A DNA stretch of 64,000 nt from UBA668 sp040081465 (lineage in GTDB: Bacteria > Actinomycetota > Acidimicrobiia > Acidimicrobiales > Ilumatobacteraceae): NCBI GenBank assembly GCA_040081465.1, contig JBEBGL010000002.1, positions 256,336-320,335 of the forward strand, written 5' to 3'. Positions 25,516-33,996 of the stretch are shown one piece after another. The position numbers and the translations under genes were made by a program. The notes beneath the pieces were generated by a model, which was not told the origin of the DNA, ran no database searches, and worked only from the letters and a program-made list of their open reading frames with translations. Numbering within the stretch: position 1 is the stretch's first letter; every line of letters begins with the position of its first letter.

Positions 25516-26198
25516 CGCGCAAGCTTGGCGAAGGCACGTGGACCGATCATTGGAAACCAAGTCGGCGGCCGTTGCTGGTCGTGCCGATTGGTTCCTGCGA
25601 GCAGCACGGTCCGCATCTTCCGCTCGATACAGACACGCGCATCGCCTCGGCGCTGGCGACCAGTCTCGTGAACAACTACGACAGCGGCGAATTGCTGCTC
25701 TGCCCGGCGTTGGCCATCACTGCAAGCGCGGAACACGCGTCGTTCCCCGGCACGTTGTCGCTCGGTGCCGCCGTCTTCGAACAGGTCATCATCGAATTGG
25801 TGCGCAGCGCCGATTGGGCGGCTGGCGTCGTGCTGGTAAACGGCCACGGAGGCAACCAGGTCCCTGTCGACCGCGCAGTCAGGCTCTTGCAGAACGAGCA
25901 ACGCCGGGTGCTTGCATGGTGGCCGAAGGTTCCCGATGGCGATGCGCACGCCGGTCACACGGAGACCTCGATGATGCTGGCGATCTCGCCTCAGCTCGTC
26001 CGCATGGACGACGCCGAGGAAGGTCGCATGGAACCGCTCGCCGAATTGATCGATGAGCTGCGCACCAATGGTGTCGGCGCTGTGAGCTCGAACGGTGTGC
26101 TCGGCGATCCGAGGATGGCGACCGCCGGTCATGGCCGATCGCTACTAACTCGCTTGAGTATCGATCTGCTCTCCGCTGTCGACGAATGGTGGGAGTGA
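25512..26198 (+). CDS. mftE: Creatininase-family peptidase, mycofactocin MftE type
   Basis: MftE cleaves the modified C-terminal Val-Tyr unit from the MftA precursor peptide during mycofactocin biosynthesis. The 228-residue product has the metal-binding motif PIGSCEQHGPHLPLDTDTRI near residues 27-45, then LVNGHGGN and GHTETSMM, the creatininase-fold metal ligands. The MftE assignment rather than another creatininase rests on the neighbouring MftF-type glycosyltransferase and ETF genes. The GTG start overlaps the ETF-beta stop. No mftA, mftB, mftC or mftD is visible in the window. Confidence 0.82.
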   Translation: MTRKLGEGTWTDHWKPSRRPLLVVPIGSCEQHGPHLPLDTDTRIASALATSLVNNYDSGELLLCPALAITASAEHASFPGTLSLGAAVFEQVIIELVRSADWAAGVVLVNGHGGNQVPVDRAVRLLQNEQRRVLAWWPKVPDGDAHAGHTETSMMLAISPQLVRMDDAEEGRMEPLAELIDELRTNGVGAVSSNGVLGDPRMATAGHGRSLLTRLSIDLLSAVDEWWE

Positions 26199-27553
26199 GC
26201 GCGTTGCGTTACCGGCTCGATTCGTCGTGGCGGCGTCCGAACAGCAACACAGTGATCGCCGGATCGCCGCTGCGAGTATTCAGGCTCACCGACGCCGGGG
26301 CCCGCGTCATCTCCGAGGCTGAAACAAACTCGCCGGACAACCTCACTGGCGCACAACAACAGTTGCTCGATCGCTTTGTCGATGCCGGCGCACTCCACCC
26401 ATTGCCAACTGATGGACCGTTCACGATCGACGATGTGACGATCGTGGTGCCGGCGCACAACCGCCTTCCGGCTTGGTCAGCCGCGCGCACGATCATCGTC
26501 GACGACGGTTCCAATCCCCCGCTCGCCGAAGCGCACATGCGCCACGACGCGAATCGTGGGCCGGGCGCCGCGCGCAACACAGGCCTCGCGGAAGTGACGA
26601 CGGCACTAGTCGCATTCGTCGACACCGACGTGTCGTTCGCGAGCGACGGGTGGTTGGCACCGTTGCTTGCCCACTTTGCCGACGAACGCGTCGCGCTCGT
26701 CGCGCCGCGGGTCCGCAGCGCGCCGGGAGCGACTTGGCTTGCCAGCTACGAACAGCGCAACAGTCCGCTTGATCTCGGCGATGAGCCGGCACGAATCTCA
26801 GCGGGCACGCGCGTTTCATACGTGCCAGCCGCCGCCATCGTCTGTCGCGTCGATGCGGTGAGAGCAATCGGTGGCTTCGACGAAGCGCTGCGCACGGGCG
26901 AGGACGTCGACCTTGTTTGGCGACTTAGTACCGCCGGACGTCGCTGTCGCTACGAACCGAGCTCGGTCGTGTGGCATCAGCCGCGCAACTCGCTCTCAGC
27001 GATGCTGCAACAAAGGTTCGGGTTCGGTCGCTCGGCCGCGCCATTGGCAACACGACACCCTGGCGCGTTGGCACCGGTGCGAATCAGCCCATGGAGCGCG
27101 CTGGTATGGCTGCTCGCGTTGTTGCGCCGTCCAGTACTGGCAACCGGAGTACTCGCGGGCACCATCGTCGCGCTCGCACGCAAGTTGCGCGGCATACCGC
27201 CGATCGAGTCGGTGCGACTGGTCGGATTAGGAACTCTCGCCGCTGGCCGTCAACTCGCCGACGCGATTACACGCGTGTGGTGGCCAGTCGCGCTACTCGT
27301 CGCCGCGATCAGTCGACGCGGCCGCTTGCCGATCGCCGCAGCATTAATCGCACCCGCAGCAGTCGCTTCGGTGCGTCAACGCAACGCGCAGCCGCTGATC
27401 GACGCGCCGATTCAGGCGCTTGATCGAATGGCGTACGGCGCGGGCGTGTGGGCCGGCGCTGTCGGCGAAGGTGACTTCACGGCATTGCTTCCAGGGATCT
27501 TGGCGCACTCCACGCAGACCGACTCCGGGACCAATCCCCAAGCGATCAACTGA
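26195..27553 (+). CDS. mftF: Glycosyltransferase family 2, mycofactocin MftF type
   Basis: MftF adds a beta-1,4-glucan chain to premycofactocin. The roughly 452-residue product has an N-terminal section of about 70 residues typical of MftF (YRLDSSWRRPNSNTVIAGSP). A GT2 domain follows, with DDVTIVVPAHNR, TIIVDDGSNPP, GPGAARNTGLA, and VAFVDTDVSF holding the DxD. GEDVDLVWRL and the WHQPR segment complete it. Several hydrophobic helices lie in the last 150 residues. I choose the GTG at 26195 because it overlaps the mftE stop like every other junction here; an ATG at 26186 is also possible. The 3' end overlaps an opposite-strand gene by 142 nt. Confidence 0.85.
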   Translation: MSALRYRLDSSWRRPNSNTVIAGSPLRVFRLTDAGARVISEAETNSPDNLTGAQQQLLDRFVDAGALHPLPTDGPFTIDDVTIVVPAHNRLPAWSAARTIIVDDGSNPPLAEAHMRHDANRGPGAARNTGLAEVTTALVAFVDTDVSFASDGWLAPLLAHFADERVALVAPRVRSAPGATWLASYEQRNSPLDLGDEPARISAGTRVSYVPAAAIVCRVDAVRAIGGFDEALRTGEDVDLVWRLSTAGRRCRYEPSSVVWHQPRNSLSAMLQQRFGFGRSAAPLATRHPGALAPVRISPWSALVWLLALLRRPVLATGVLAGTIVALARKLRGIPPIESVRLVGLGTLAAGRQLADAITRVWWPVALLVAAISRRGRLPIAAALIAPAAVASVRQRNAQPLIDAPIQALDRMAYGAGVWAGAVGEGDFTALLPGILAHSTQTDSGTNPQAIN

Positions 27554-27963
27554 TTGAAGATGATGCAGCCGAGGCAGATGGCGAACACAGACTCGAGAGT
27601 TGCGGCACCGACCAAGCCAGCGATCAGCACGTAGCTAACTACTGGTGCGCCAGTGAGCCACGCGATCAATGCGCCACCACTGAACGTCAGCCCGATGCCC
27701 TGCGCAAAACGCTTCGGCGGCCCAGGCACAAAGCGATGCTGCACTCGCAGTCGCGGTGTAACAACGCGAGTCACGAATTGCCCAAGCGGGCTGAGCTTCG
27801 GACCGGTCAGAACCCGCGCCAAGAATCCGAATGCGAGCGGCACCAATACCCACCACTCGCGAATGACGAGGAACGCGACGCCCTGCAGAACCACTCCAGC
27901 GGCGACCAGTCGGGCGGACGTCTCGTTAACCGGATTGGGGAAGCCAAACAGCCTTGCGCTCAT
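27412..27963 (-). CDS. DUF4395 membrane protein
   Basis: The 183-residue product starts MSARLFGFPNPVNETSARLV, has about four hydrophobic segments (one is VVLQGVAFLVIREWWVLVPL) and the signature IFNQLIAWGLVPESVCVECA with two Cys, as in DUF4395 proteins. The function of the family is not known; members are often near thioredoxin-like or redox genes. The last about 45 residues overlap mftF on the other strand, and the family core ends near the CVEC motif, so the tail may be dispensable. The frame stays open upstream, but the promoter and family start both support the ATG at 27961-27963. Confidence 0.85.
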   Translation of the reverse strand: MSARLFGFPNPVNETSARLVAAGVVLQGVAFLVIREWWVLVPLAFGFLARVLTGPKLSPLGQFVTRVVTPRLRVQHRFVPGPPKRFAQGIGLTFSGGALIAWLTGAPVVSYVLIAGLVGAATLESVFAICLGCIIFNQLIAWGLVPESVCVECAKIPGSNAVKSPSPTAPAHTPAPYAIRSSA

Positions 27964-27970
27964 GCTTCGG

Positions 27971-27999
27971 ATGATAGACCGATAAATCCGATCAGACAA
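27971..27999 (-). promoter_or_regulatory. Promoter for the DUF4395 gene, probably leaderless
   Basis: TTGTCT (27999-27994), 17 nt, TATCAT (27976-27971) on the minus strand, ending 7 nt before the ATG at 27963. This is the best-formed promoter of its class in the window. Confidence 0.55.
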
Positions 28000-28037
28000 C
28001 TCAACAATTGCGCCGCCACCCCCGAACGGCACGGGGC

Positions 28038-28051
28038 TACCGTGGCGCAGA
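28038..28051 (+). promoter_or_regulatory. Candidate leaderless -10 for the alanine-racemase-like gene
   Basis: TACCGT (28038-28043) ends 8 nt before the ATG at 28052. No clear -35. Confidence 0.3.
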
Positions 28052-29020
28052 ATGACCGTTCGCCTGACCGTCCAACAGGCCGCGTGGCGGCAGCATGTGG
28101 CCGACACTGCCACGGCGTACGGGCCGGCGCTGGTGCCAGTGGTCAAGGGCAATGGCTATGGGTTCGGTCGGGAACTACTGCATCAGCTCGCTGCCGAGCT
28201 GGTTGACCCGCTCGATCGCGTGTGCGTCGGCACGATCCATGAGCTCGACGGCGTCCCGGCCAACGTTCGTCCGGTCGTGTTGACCCCCGCGCTCGCGCCC
28301 CCCGACAAGGCCGACGCAATCATGACCGTCGGCAGCACCGCGCAGGTCGACGCGCTGCGCGGGTGGAGCGGCGACGTGATGGTGAAGGCGGCGAGCAGCA
28401 TGCGTCGCTTTGGCGCGACTGTCGACGAGATGCCGTCGCTGATGCGAGCGATCGAAAACCAAGGACTGGGCATCGTCGGCTGTGCGCTGCACCTCCCGCT
28501 CACTGGCACCGACGAGGAGCGCGTCACCGAGATCGCGACCTGGCTCCCCCACCTGCCGATCGAGGTACCGCTATGGGTCAGCCACCTCAGTGCCGAGACC
28601 GTGAACGCGCTGCACATCAAGTACTTGCCACGCAAGTTCAAGGTGCGCGTCGGTAGTGCGCTGTGGCACGGCGCACCGAAGATCAGCGCGCTGCAGTTGC
28701 ACGCCGACGTGTTGCACACACAACCGATTGGCGTCGGAGAAATCGCCGGCTATCACCACACACCTGCACCGTTCGATGGGACGCTCGTGGTGATTGGCGG
28801 AGGCAGCACGCACGGCATCGCGCCGAACGACCAACCATCGCGACAACCGCTCAGCCCGTTTCACTTTGCTCGCACTCGGATGACATTGCTCGAGCCGCCG
28901 CATATGCACACATCAATGGTGGTCGTCGAAGCTGATTCACCGACACCACGAGTGGGCGAATGGGTCGATGTGCAACGTCCACTAATCACGACACATGTGG
29001 ATTACGTCGAGTGGATGTGA
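28052..29020 (+). CDS. Alanine-racemase-like PLP protein
   Basis: The 322-residue product resembles alanine racemase. The PLP-lysine region ALVPVVKGNGYGFG puts Lys32 at the family's catalytic lysine. A TIM-barrel-like section follows with VKAASSMRRFGA, and near residue 235 GEIAGYHHTPAPFDG places a Tyr where the second catalytic base sits. It is 40-50 residues shorter than typical Alr, and the C-terminal beta-domain is reduced (ending HVDYVEWM). It may be a true racemase, a specialised amino-acid racemase or a non-catalytic relative. The stop overlaps the following membrane-protein GTG, so the two work together or are at least co-expressed. Confidence 0.75.
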   Translation: MTVRLTVQQAAWRQHVADTATAYGPALVPVVKGNGYGFGRELLHQLAAELVDPLDRVCVGTIHELDGVPANVRPVVLTPALAPPDKADAIMTVGSTAQVDALRGWSGDVMVKAASSMRRFGATVDEMPSLMRAIENQGLGIVGCALHLPLTGTDEERVTEIATWLPHLPIEVPLWVSHLSAETVNALHIKYLPRKFKVRVGSALWHGAPKISALQLHADVLHTQPIGVGEIAGYHHTPAPFDGTLVVIGGGSTHGIAPNDQPSRQPLSPFHFARTRMTLLEPPHMHTSMVVVEADSPTPRVGEWVDVQRPLITTHVDYVEWM

Positions 29021-30102
29021 TTGAAGCGAGCCCGTCTACGAAGATCGGCCGAATCGTCGACCTCGACGTCGCACGCGCAATCGGGCTGATCGGCGTGTGC
29101 GTCATGAACTACCACGGCTACTTGATCGGCGTCGGGGCCAAGTATCCGCCGAGCACGTTCCTTGAGCGAGTCTTCGATCCGTGGCAGGGGCCCCTCTCCA
29201 CACGCTTCGCCGCAACATTCGTCACCGTCGCCGGGATGGGTATCGCGCTGCTCACGCGCCGCAGTCGAACAAGCGGCGACCGTGCGGCGATTAGCGCCGA
29301 TCGATGGAAGCTGACGCGCCGAGGCGTGCTGCTGTTCGCATTCGGCTACTTCCTCGACTGGGTCTGGCCGGGCACGATCCTGTTCTATTACGGCGCGTTC
29401 TTCATCGTCGGTGCGCTGCTGTTCACGTTGCGCAGCCGATGGTTGCTGGCCATCGCAGCTGCGTCGGTTCTTGTCGCGGCCGCGCTGCAGCGCTGGTCGT
29501 TGCACCATGATGCGGAATGGTTGCTGTACGGAAACGCTGGCCAAGAGCGTTCGCCGCGCGCCCTGCTGTTCGATGTGTTCGTGCGCGGCACGCACCCGCT
29601 GCTGCCGTGGTTGCTGTTCTTGTGCGTCGGCATCGTGCTTGGACGCATGCTGCCCTTCAGCACGCGACTTCGCACGCAACTCATTGCGGCCGGAGTCGCC
29701 TGCGTCGCGCTGGGGTACCTAGGTCGGACGTACCTGACGTGGCGACCCCTGTTGCGCTCGACTGCGCCATTCGATCGCGGGCTGCTCTATTGCCTGACCA
29801 CCATCGGATCGTCGGTGGTCGCGGTTTGCGTAATCGGCTGGATCGCCGAACGCACTCGCGAGGCAACCATCACGCGTTCGCTTGCATCGGCTGGGCAAAT
29901 GACGCTGACGCTCTACATCGGTCACGTGCTGGCGTTCAACCTGTTGGTCCACAAGCTCGAGTGGGTCGTGCCCGACGGTCTTGCAACCGCGCTCACGTTC
30001 GCCGCGTGTTATTGGATAATCGCGATTCTCGTCGCAGTGATGTGGCTGAAGCTGTTCAAGATCGGCCCACTCGAGTGGGTCTATCGAAAGTTCAGCGAGT
30101 GA
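29017..30102 (+). CDS. DUF418/DUF1624-type multi-pass membrane protein, acyltransferase-like
   Basis: The 361-residue protein has about 8-10 membrane helices. It starts with RIVDLDVARAIGLIGVCVMN, matching the RDxxRGxAxxG-like start of DUF418 and heparan-alpha-glucosaminide-acetyltransferase-like proteins. It ends with GQMTLTLYIGHVL and GPLEWVYRKFSE, the DUF418 C-terminal pattern. Such proteins are thought to modify envelope sugars or lipids, but this is not proven. I choose the GTG 29017, which overlaps the upstream stop (GTGA); GTG 29011 is an alternative. Coupling to a racemase-like gene suggests an envelope substrate containing an amino acid, as inference. Confidence 0.78.
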   Translation: MIEASPSTKIGRIVDLDVARAIGLIGVCVMNYHGYLIGVGAKYPPSTFLERVFDPWQGPLSTRFAATFVTVAGMGIALLTRRSRTSGDRAAISADRWKLTRRGVLLFAFGYFLDWVWPGTILFYYGAFFIVGALLFTLRSRWLLAIAAASVLVAAALQRWSLHHDAEWLLYGNAGQERSPRALLFDVFVRGTHPLLPWLLFLCVGIVLGRMLPFSTRLRTQLIAAGVACVALGYLGRTYLTWRPLLRSTAPFDRGLLYCLTTIGSSVVAVCVIGWIAERTREATITRSLASAGQMTLTLYIGHVLAFNLLVHKLEWVVPDGLATALTFAACYWIIAILVAVMWLKLFKIGPLEWVYRKFSE

Positions 30103-30105
30103 CTC

Positions 30106-30119
30106 AGCGAGTAGTCGCT
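30106..30119. terminator. Short hairpin between convergent genes
   Basis: AGCGA (30106-30110) and TCGCT (30115-30119) form a 5-bp stem with a 4-nt loop in the 28-nt gap between two convergent genes. An 8-nt direct repeat CAGCGAGT occurs twice nearby (30093-30100 and 30105-30112). A weak bidirectional terminator is possible. Confidence 0.25.
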
Positions 30120-30130
30120 AGTTAGAAACG

Positions 30131-31018
30131 TCAGCCGATTAGTTCGGCGAACGTGTCGCAGTTGCTCGGGTCGCCGTTGTAACCCCTGAGGAACCACGTG
30201 CGCCGTTGCTCGGCGGAACCGTGCGTCCAGCTCTCGGGGTCGACGCGCCCTTGCGTCTTCTGCTGAATGCGATCGTCACCAACGGCCTCGGCGGCAGCAA
30301 TCGCTTCTTGTAGCTCGGCTTCGTTCTCCAACACATTGCGGTCACCAACCCACGCGCCAGCGAAACAGTCGGCTTGCAACTCAAGCGCCACCGAGTACTC
30401 ATTCGCGCGATCAGGATCGTTCTGCGATGCGTCCTGCACCTGCTGGTTCAGCCCGAGCACGTTCTGCACGTGATGGCCGTACTCGTGAGCGAGGATGTAT
30501 TGCTCGGCAAGATCGGTTGCGCTGCCGATCAACTGCGATTCCAGCTGCACGAGGAATTCGAGATCGATGTAGACCAGATTGTCGGCCGGGCAATAGAACG
30601 GCCCGGTTTCCGAGCTGGCCTGCCCGCAGCCAGTGCTGGTGCCGCCGGTGAACCACACGGTGTCGGTCTCCTGATACGCCGTGTTGAAGTACTGCGGCAA
30701 AGCCCCTGCCCAATACTCCTGCACATCGTTAGTTACGCCGCACACCACTTGCTCGATTTCGGTGACGCACGACGACGGATTGTTGGCGCTACCGCCAGCA
30801 GTATCGGCTGCGGTCGGCGTGCCAGTCGCGGCGCCGAGCAACTTGGGAAGGAACAGCGCTGCGAGCACCACGATGATGCCGAGGATTCCGCCGCCAGCCT
30901 TCAGGCCACCCGACCCGGCGCCCAACTGAGAGAGGATGTCGCCGAGTCCGCCGCCACCACTGCTTTGCCCACGGCGATCGTCGATACGCGATCCATCAGT
31001 ACTGCGAATCTTGGTCAT
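30131..31018 (-). CDS. Neutral zinc metallopeptidase (YpfJ family), membrane anchored
   Basis: The 295-residue product belongs to the putative neutral zinc metallopeptidase family. It has a Gly-rich cytoplasmic start, one membrane helix (about 44-62), four external Cys (84, 93, 131, 143) that may form disulfides, and the zinc motif HEYGHH at 178-183 with an AHEYGHHVQN context. A third ligand probably lies in ELQADCFAG downstream. The real start is the ATG 31016-31018; the frame is open for a further 219 codons upstream but only as a shadow of the ROK gene. The substrate is unknown. Confidence 0.88.
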   Translation of the reverse strand: MTKIRSTDGSRIDDRRGQSSGGGGLGDILSQLGAGSGGLKAGGGILGIIVVLAALFLPKLLGAATGTPTAADTAGGSANNPSSCVTEIEQVVCGVTNDVQEYWAGALPQYFNTAYQETDTVWFTGGTSTGCGQASSETGPFYCPADNLVYIDLEFLVQLESQLIGSATDLAEQYILAHEYGHHVQNVLGLNQQVQDASQNDPDRANEYSVALELQADCFAGAWVGDRNVLENEAELQEAIAAAEAVGDDRIQQKTQGRVDPESWTHGSAEQRRTWFLRGYNGDPSNCDTFAELIG

Positions 31019-31032
31019 GGCGGCAGAGCTTA
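31019..31032 (-). promoter_or_regulatory. Candidate leaderless -10 for the metallopeptidase gene
   Basis: TAAGCT (31032-31027) ends 8 nt before the ATG at 31018. Its first three bases are the TAA stop codon of the upstream ROK gene. Confidence 0.35.
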
Positions 31033-32034
31033 CGCCGTCATCGGGCCGCGGAGACCCGCTGCGCGACGGCCGCGATGGATACCCCGTACAGCTACGGCGC
31101 CGGCACCGATCAACGGACCCTGGTCGGCGAGACGCACAGGCGTAATGCGTGCCCCGCGGGCGAACGAAAGCTTGGCGTGCTCGTCGAGTGCGGCCTGCGC
31201 CGAGTTGAAAAACGTCGCAGCAAAACCGAGCGCGACCGAGCCGCCCACAACCACAAGATCGAGATCGAGCAAGTTGCACACCGACGCTGCGCCCATGCCG
31301 ACCAATCGCCCGGTGCGTTGCATGATCTCGTAGGTCGGCTCGGTTGGCGACCGACCTGTGATCGCCTGAATCGCCAAACCAGACGCTTCCGCCTCCAAGC
31401 ATCCGCGCGACCCACACTCGCAACGACGGCCATTGGGTTCGACGACGATGTGACCGACGTGGCCGGCATTTCCGCTGGCGCCGTCGAGCAACTGCCCGTT
31501 CAACACGACGCCACCACCGATGCCGGTGCTGACCACCATCGCCAGAAAGTTTTGCTTGCCCACTGCCGCGCCGAGCCAACCCTCGCCAAGTGCCAGCGCC
31601 TTCGCATCGAGTTCGCCGTACACCGGCAACGAGGTTGTGGCGGCTAGTCGCTGTCGCAGCGGAAACTCGCGCCACGCAAAGATGTTGAGTGGTGACACCG
31701 TCTCGGCACCAATGGTGATTGGCCCTGCGCAGCCGACTCCGACAGCGATTGGGCTCGTGCGATGGTGCTGACGGGCGCGGGTGATCTGCTGATCGACGGC
31801 CTCCGCGAGGACGAAGAACAACTCTTCTGACTTCAGTCGATGGTCGACCAGAACTTGTGCGCGATCGATCAACTCGCCCTGCATCGTCATCAGGCCGACG
31901 GCCATCTTGGTGCCGCCAACATCTACTGCGACGACAACGTCGCCGCCGACTGTGCGCTTGGCTGCGGGATCTACGGCAGCGCGGTCGACGGCCGTGGAGT
32001 CAACGACCAGTGGGTCAACCTCGTCAGCTGACAC
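31030..32034 (-). CDS. ROK-family sugar kinase (glucokinase-like)
   Basis: The roughly 334-residue product is a ROK kinase. The ATP-phosphate motif VVVAVDVGGTKMAVGL lies near the start, followed by a sugar-binding region with GELDAKALALGE and GIGGGVVLNG. The ROK zinc motif is CECGSRGCLEAEAS, with HIVVEPNGR before it supplying a His. It lacks a DNA-binding N-terminal domain, so it is an enzyme rather than a ROK repressor. The GTG at 32032-32034 gives an 11-nt overlap with the upstream oxygenase gene; an in-frame start at 32073 would lie deeper inside it. The first about 25 residues are a Val/Asp-rich extension. Glucose or N-acyl-hexosamine is the likely substrate. Confidence 0.85.
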   Translation of the reverse strand: MSADEVDPLVVDSTAVDRAAVDPAAKRTVGGDVVVAVDVGGTKMAVGLMTMQGELIDRAQVLVDHRLKSEELFFVLAEAVDQQITRARQHHRTSPIAVGVGCAGPITIGAETVSPLNIFAWREFPLRQRLAATTSLPVYGELDAKALALGEGWLGAAVGKQNFLAMVVSTGIGGGVVLNGQLLDGASGNAGHVGHIVVEPNGRRCECGSRGCLEAEASGLAIQAITGRSPTEPTYEIMQRTGRLVGMGAASVCNLLDLDLVVVGGSVALGFAATFFNSAQAALDEHAKLSFARGARITPVRLADQGPLIGAGAVAVRGIHRGRRAAGLRGPMTA

Positions 32035-32992
32035 GTCGTGCAGTTTCGACCAGGTTGATTTCGTATAACACAAGATCGAGCGCGTCGGCGCTGATCATTC
32101 CCGAGTACCGCTGCGGGTTGTCAGCAGTGATGCACGACGCGAGCGGACTGAGCAACGTCCACGGAGTTGGATGACAGAACTGCACAACGCTGTACCGCTC
32201 GCCCTTGTATCCGGGCGCAGCGACGACGCGATGGATTCCGGTGGGGATCACCCCGTTGGTGAGGCGTTCCAACATCATGCCTGTGTTGATGATTGCCTGC
32301 CCCGGTGGTGCAACCGCATCGACCCACTCGTCGTCAACAAGTACCTGCAGACCGGGCGCTGTGGCGCGCGGCAATGCCGTGATCAAGTTGATGTCGCCGT
32401 GCGCGCCAGCCCACACATGAGTTTCATCCGGCGCTTGCTCCATCGACGGATAACGAATCGCACGCGTCAGCGTTGCTCCGTTAGTAGTCATCTCGTCGAA
32501 GAGCGATTCGTGACAGCCCAAGCCTTCGGCGATGACGCGCAAGAAACGAACCTGAATGTCTTCGATTTTGCGATGGAATGTGTTCAGCACTTCCGTGATG
32601 CCCGGCACTGCCGATTCCGGCAACACCTGCTCGCCGTAACTAAACGGATAGCGGGTGCGTAGCGGATGCCCCGGCGGCAACGCTTGGCCCCAATTCAGCA
32701 TCTCTTTCCAGTCGGGAACATCGCTGGTCGCCGCAGTCTCGACGAGAAGCCCGGTGTAGCCAGTCTGGCCATGACGGTTCGGCGCGACGAAGCTCTGCTT
32801 CACCTCGTGCGACTTCTCGAAGAACTCGCGCAACATGCCGTAGGCAGTGTCGAGCATGTCTTCACCGAGATCGTGATTGGTGTACACGAACCCAGTGACC
32901 AGACTGCGGCGGACGCCGTCGACCACCGCCCGCCGCTGTGCTGCCGTTCCCTTTTCAAATCGCAGAAGGTCGACTTCCAGGATCTGGCTCAC
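32024..32992 (-). CDS. 2-oxoglutarate/Fe(II) oxygenase, isopenicillin-N-synthase family
   Basis: The 322-residue protein has the usual two-part layout of this family: an N-terminal DIOX_N-like region (SLVTGFVYTNHDLGEDMLD) and a jelly-roll core. The iron ligands are seen in AHGDINLITAL (HxD) and GIHRVVAAPG (distal His). The co-substrate Arg-x-Ser is RYSVVQF. The substrate cannot be told: the family includes plant-hormone, antibiotic and nucleobase oxygenases. The GTG start has a -10-like TACGGT 6 nt upstream. It overlaps the ROK kinase gene downstream. Confidence 0.88.
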   Translation of the reverse strand: MSQILEVDLLRFEKGTAAQRRAVVDGVRRSLVTGFVYTNHDLGEDMLDTAYGMLREFFEKSHEVKQSFVAPNRHGQTGYTGLLVETAATSDVPDWKEMLNWGQALPPGHPLRTRYPFSYGEQVLPESAVPGITEVLNTFHRKIEDIQVRFLRVIAEGLGCHESLFDEMTTNGATLTRAIRYPSMEQAPDETHVWAGAHGDINLITALPRATAPGLQVLVDDEWVDAVAPPGQAIINTGMMLERLTNGVIPTGIHRVVAAPGYKGERYSVVQFCHPTPWTLLSPLASCITADNPQRYSGMISADALDLVLYEINLVETARRVS

Positions 32993-33004
32993 GGCACCAC
33001 CGTA
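32993..33004 (-). promoter_or_regulatory. Candidate leaderless -10 for the oxygenase-ROK pair
   Basis: TACGGT (33004-32999) ends 6 nt before the GTG at 32992. Confidence 0.35.
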
Positions 33005-33024
33005 TCGGTCTTAGAAAGACGCTG

Positions 33025-33882
33025 TTAGAAGTCTCCACTGATCGACGGCACAGCATCCGCCGTGTACAACAGGCCGTTGTCTATCTCCCACTGCCCGCTG
33101 TCGAAGGTGACGTCGCGTACCAAGAAGTGGCCAGGGCAGCAGTTCGGCTCGCCGTCGGCGTAGACCGCGGTGACAACCGTTGCCCCACCCGGATGCAGTT
33201 CGACCGAACCGTGATCAAGACCTTGCAGACCGCCTAGGAAGAACACACCATCAGGCAACGGGTCGAGCACGTCGATATCGAGGTAACCGCCCGAACCTGC
33301 GTAGCGATAACCCACCCACACCTCTGCACCGTCGTCGAAGTGCATGTCGCCAAGAACGACGGTCACGTCGCTCCAAACTCCAGCGTCGGGTTCCTCCGCG
33401 AAGTAACGCTGCACCCAGTTGATACCGCTCCGGAACAGCACGGCGACACCGAAGCGACCATCGTCGTTGCGGCGTAGCACCAGCACCTGTACGCCGTCGC
33501 TGTACGACGGCATGATCTGGCAGTCCTCTAAGTGCCAGCCGGGAATGCCGGGGTCGAAACCCGAGCACGTGTAGTCGAACAGAGTGATGCCACCGCCGGG
33601 CGTGGCGATCAGGTTGGTGGGGGCGCCAAGCGGCGTTCCAAGAAGAAACGGCGGTGGGCCCAATGTCGGCGGAACGGCAGCAACGGTCGTCTCAGGCGCA
33701 ACCGTCGAATCGGTCGGCGCCGTCGTGACAGTCGGAGCGACAGTCGTTGGGACAACGGTGGTCGTTGATCCAGATGCGGTAGTGGTGCTGGGATCGCCAA
33801 TCTTCTGACTATCGCTGCAAGCAACGGTCAGCAGGGCGATGGCACTTACAAGGGCAGAAACTCTTATGCGGGTGATGTTCAT
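33025..33882 (-). CDS. Secreted lipoprotein of unknown function with Thr-rich linker
   Basis: The 285-residue product from the ATG 33880-33882 has a signal peptide ending ALVSAIALLTVACSDSQ; the Cys suggests a lipoprotein although the lipobox is imperfect. A Thr/Val/Pro-rich spacer of about 50 residues follows, then a mostly beta domain with paired Cys (YTCSGFDPG...EDCQIMP and a Cys-Cys at PNCCPGH). I do not recognise the domain. It is divergent from the ECF sigma factor gene, 114 nt apart. Confidence 0.7.
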   Translation of the reverse strand: MNITRIRVSALVSAIALLTVACSDSQKIGDPSTTTASGSTTTVVPTTVAPTVTTAPTDSTVAPETTVAAVPPTLGPPPFLLGTPLGAPTNLIATPGGGITLFDYTCSGFDPGIPGWHLEDCQIMPSYSDGVQVLVLRRNDDGRFGVAVLFRSGINWVQRYFAEEPDAGVWSDVTVVLGDMHFDDGAEVWVGYRYAGSGGYLDIDVLDPLPDGVFFLGGLQGLDHGSVELHPGGATVVTAVYADGEPNCCPGHFLVRDVTFDSGQWEIDNGLLYTADAVPSISGDF

Positions 33883-33996
33883 GGCAGTTGAGATTCGCCA
33901 TCGGCCGACTTCTTGCATTTTTCGCGATAAATCTTCATGAGAGCCAAACCTATGGCGCTGCCGGTTCGTGTCTCAACAGTGGAAGCATGGCTCACG

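Noticed and set aside
30131..31675. Metallopeptidase gene extended to 514 codons
   Set aside because: The 219 extra codons lie inside the ROK gene in another frame and are Arg-rich shadow sequence. The family start and the -10 element both support the ATG at 31018.
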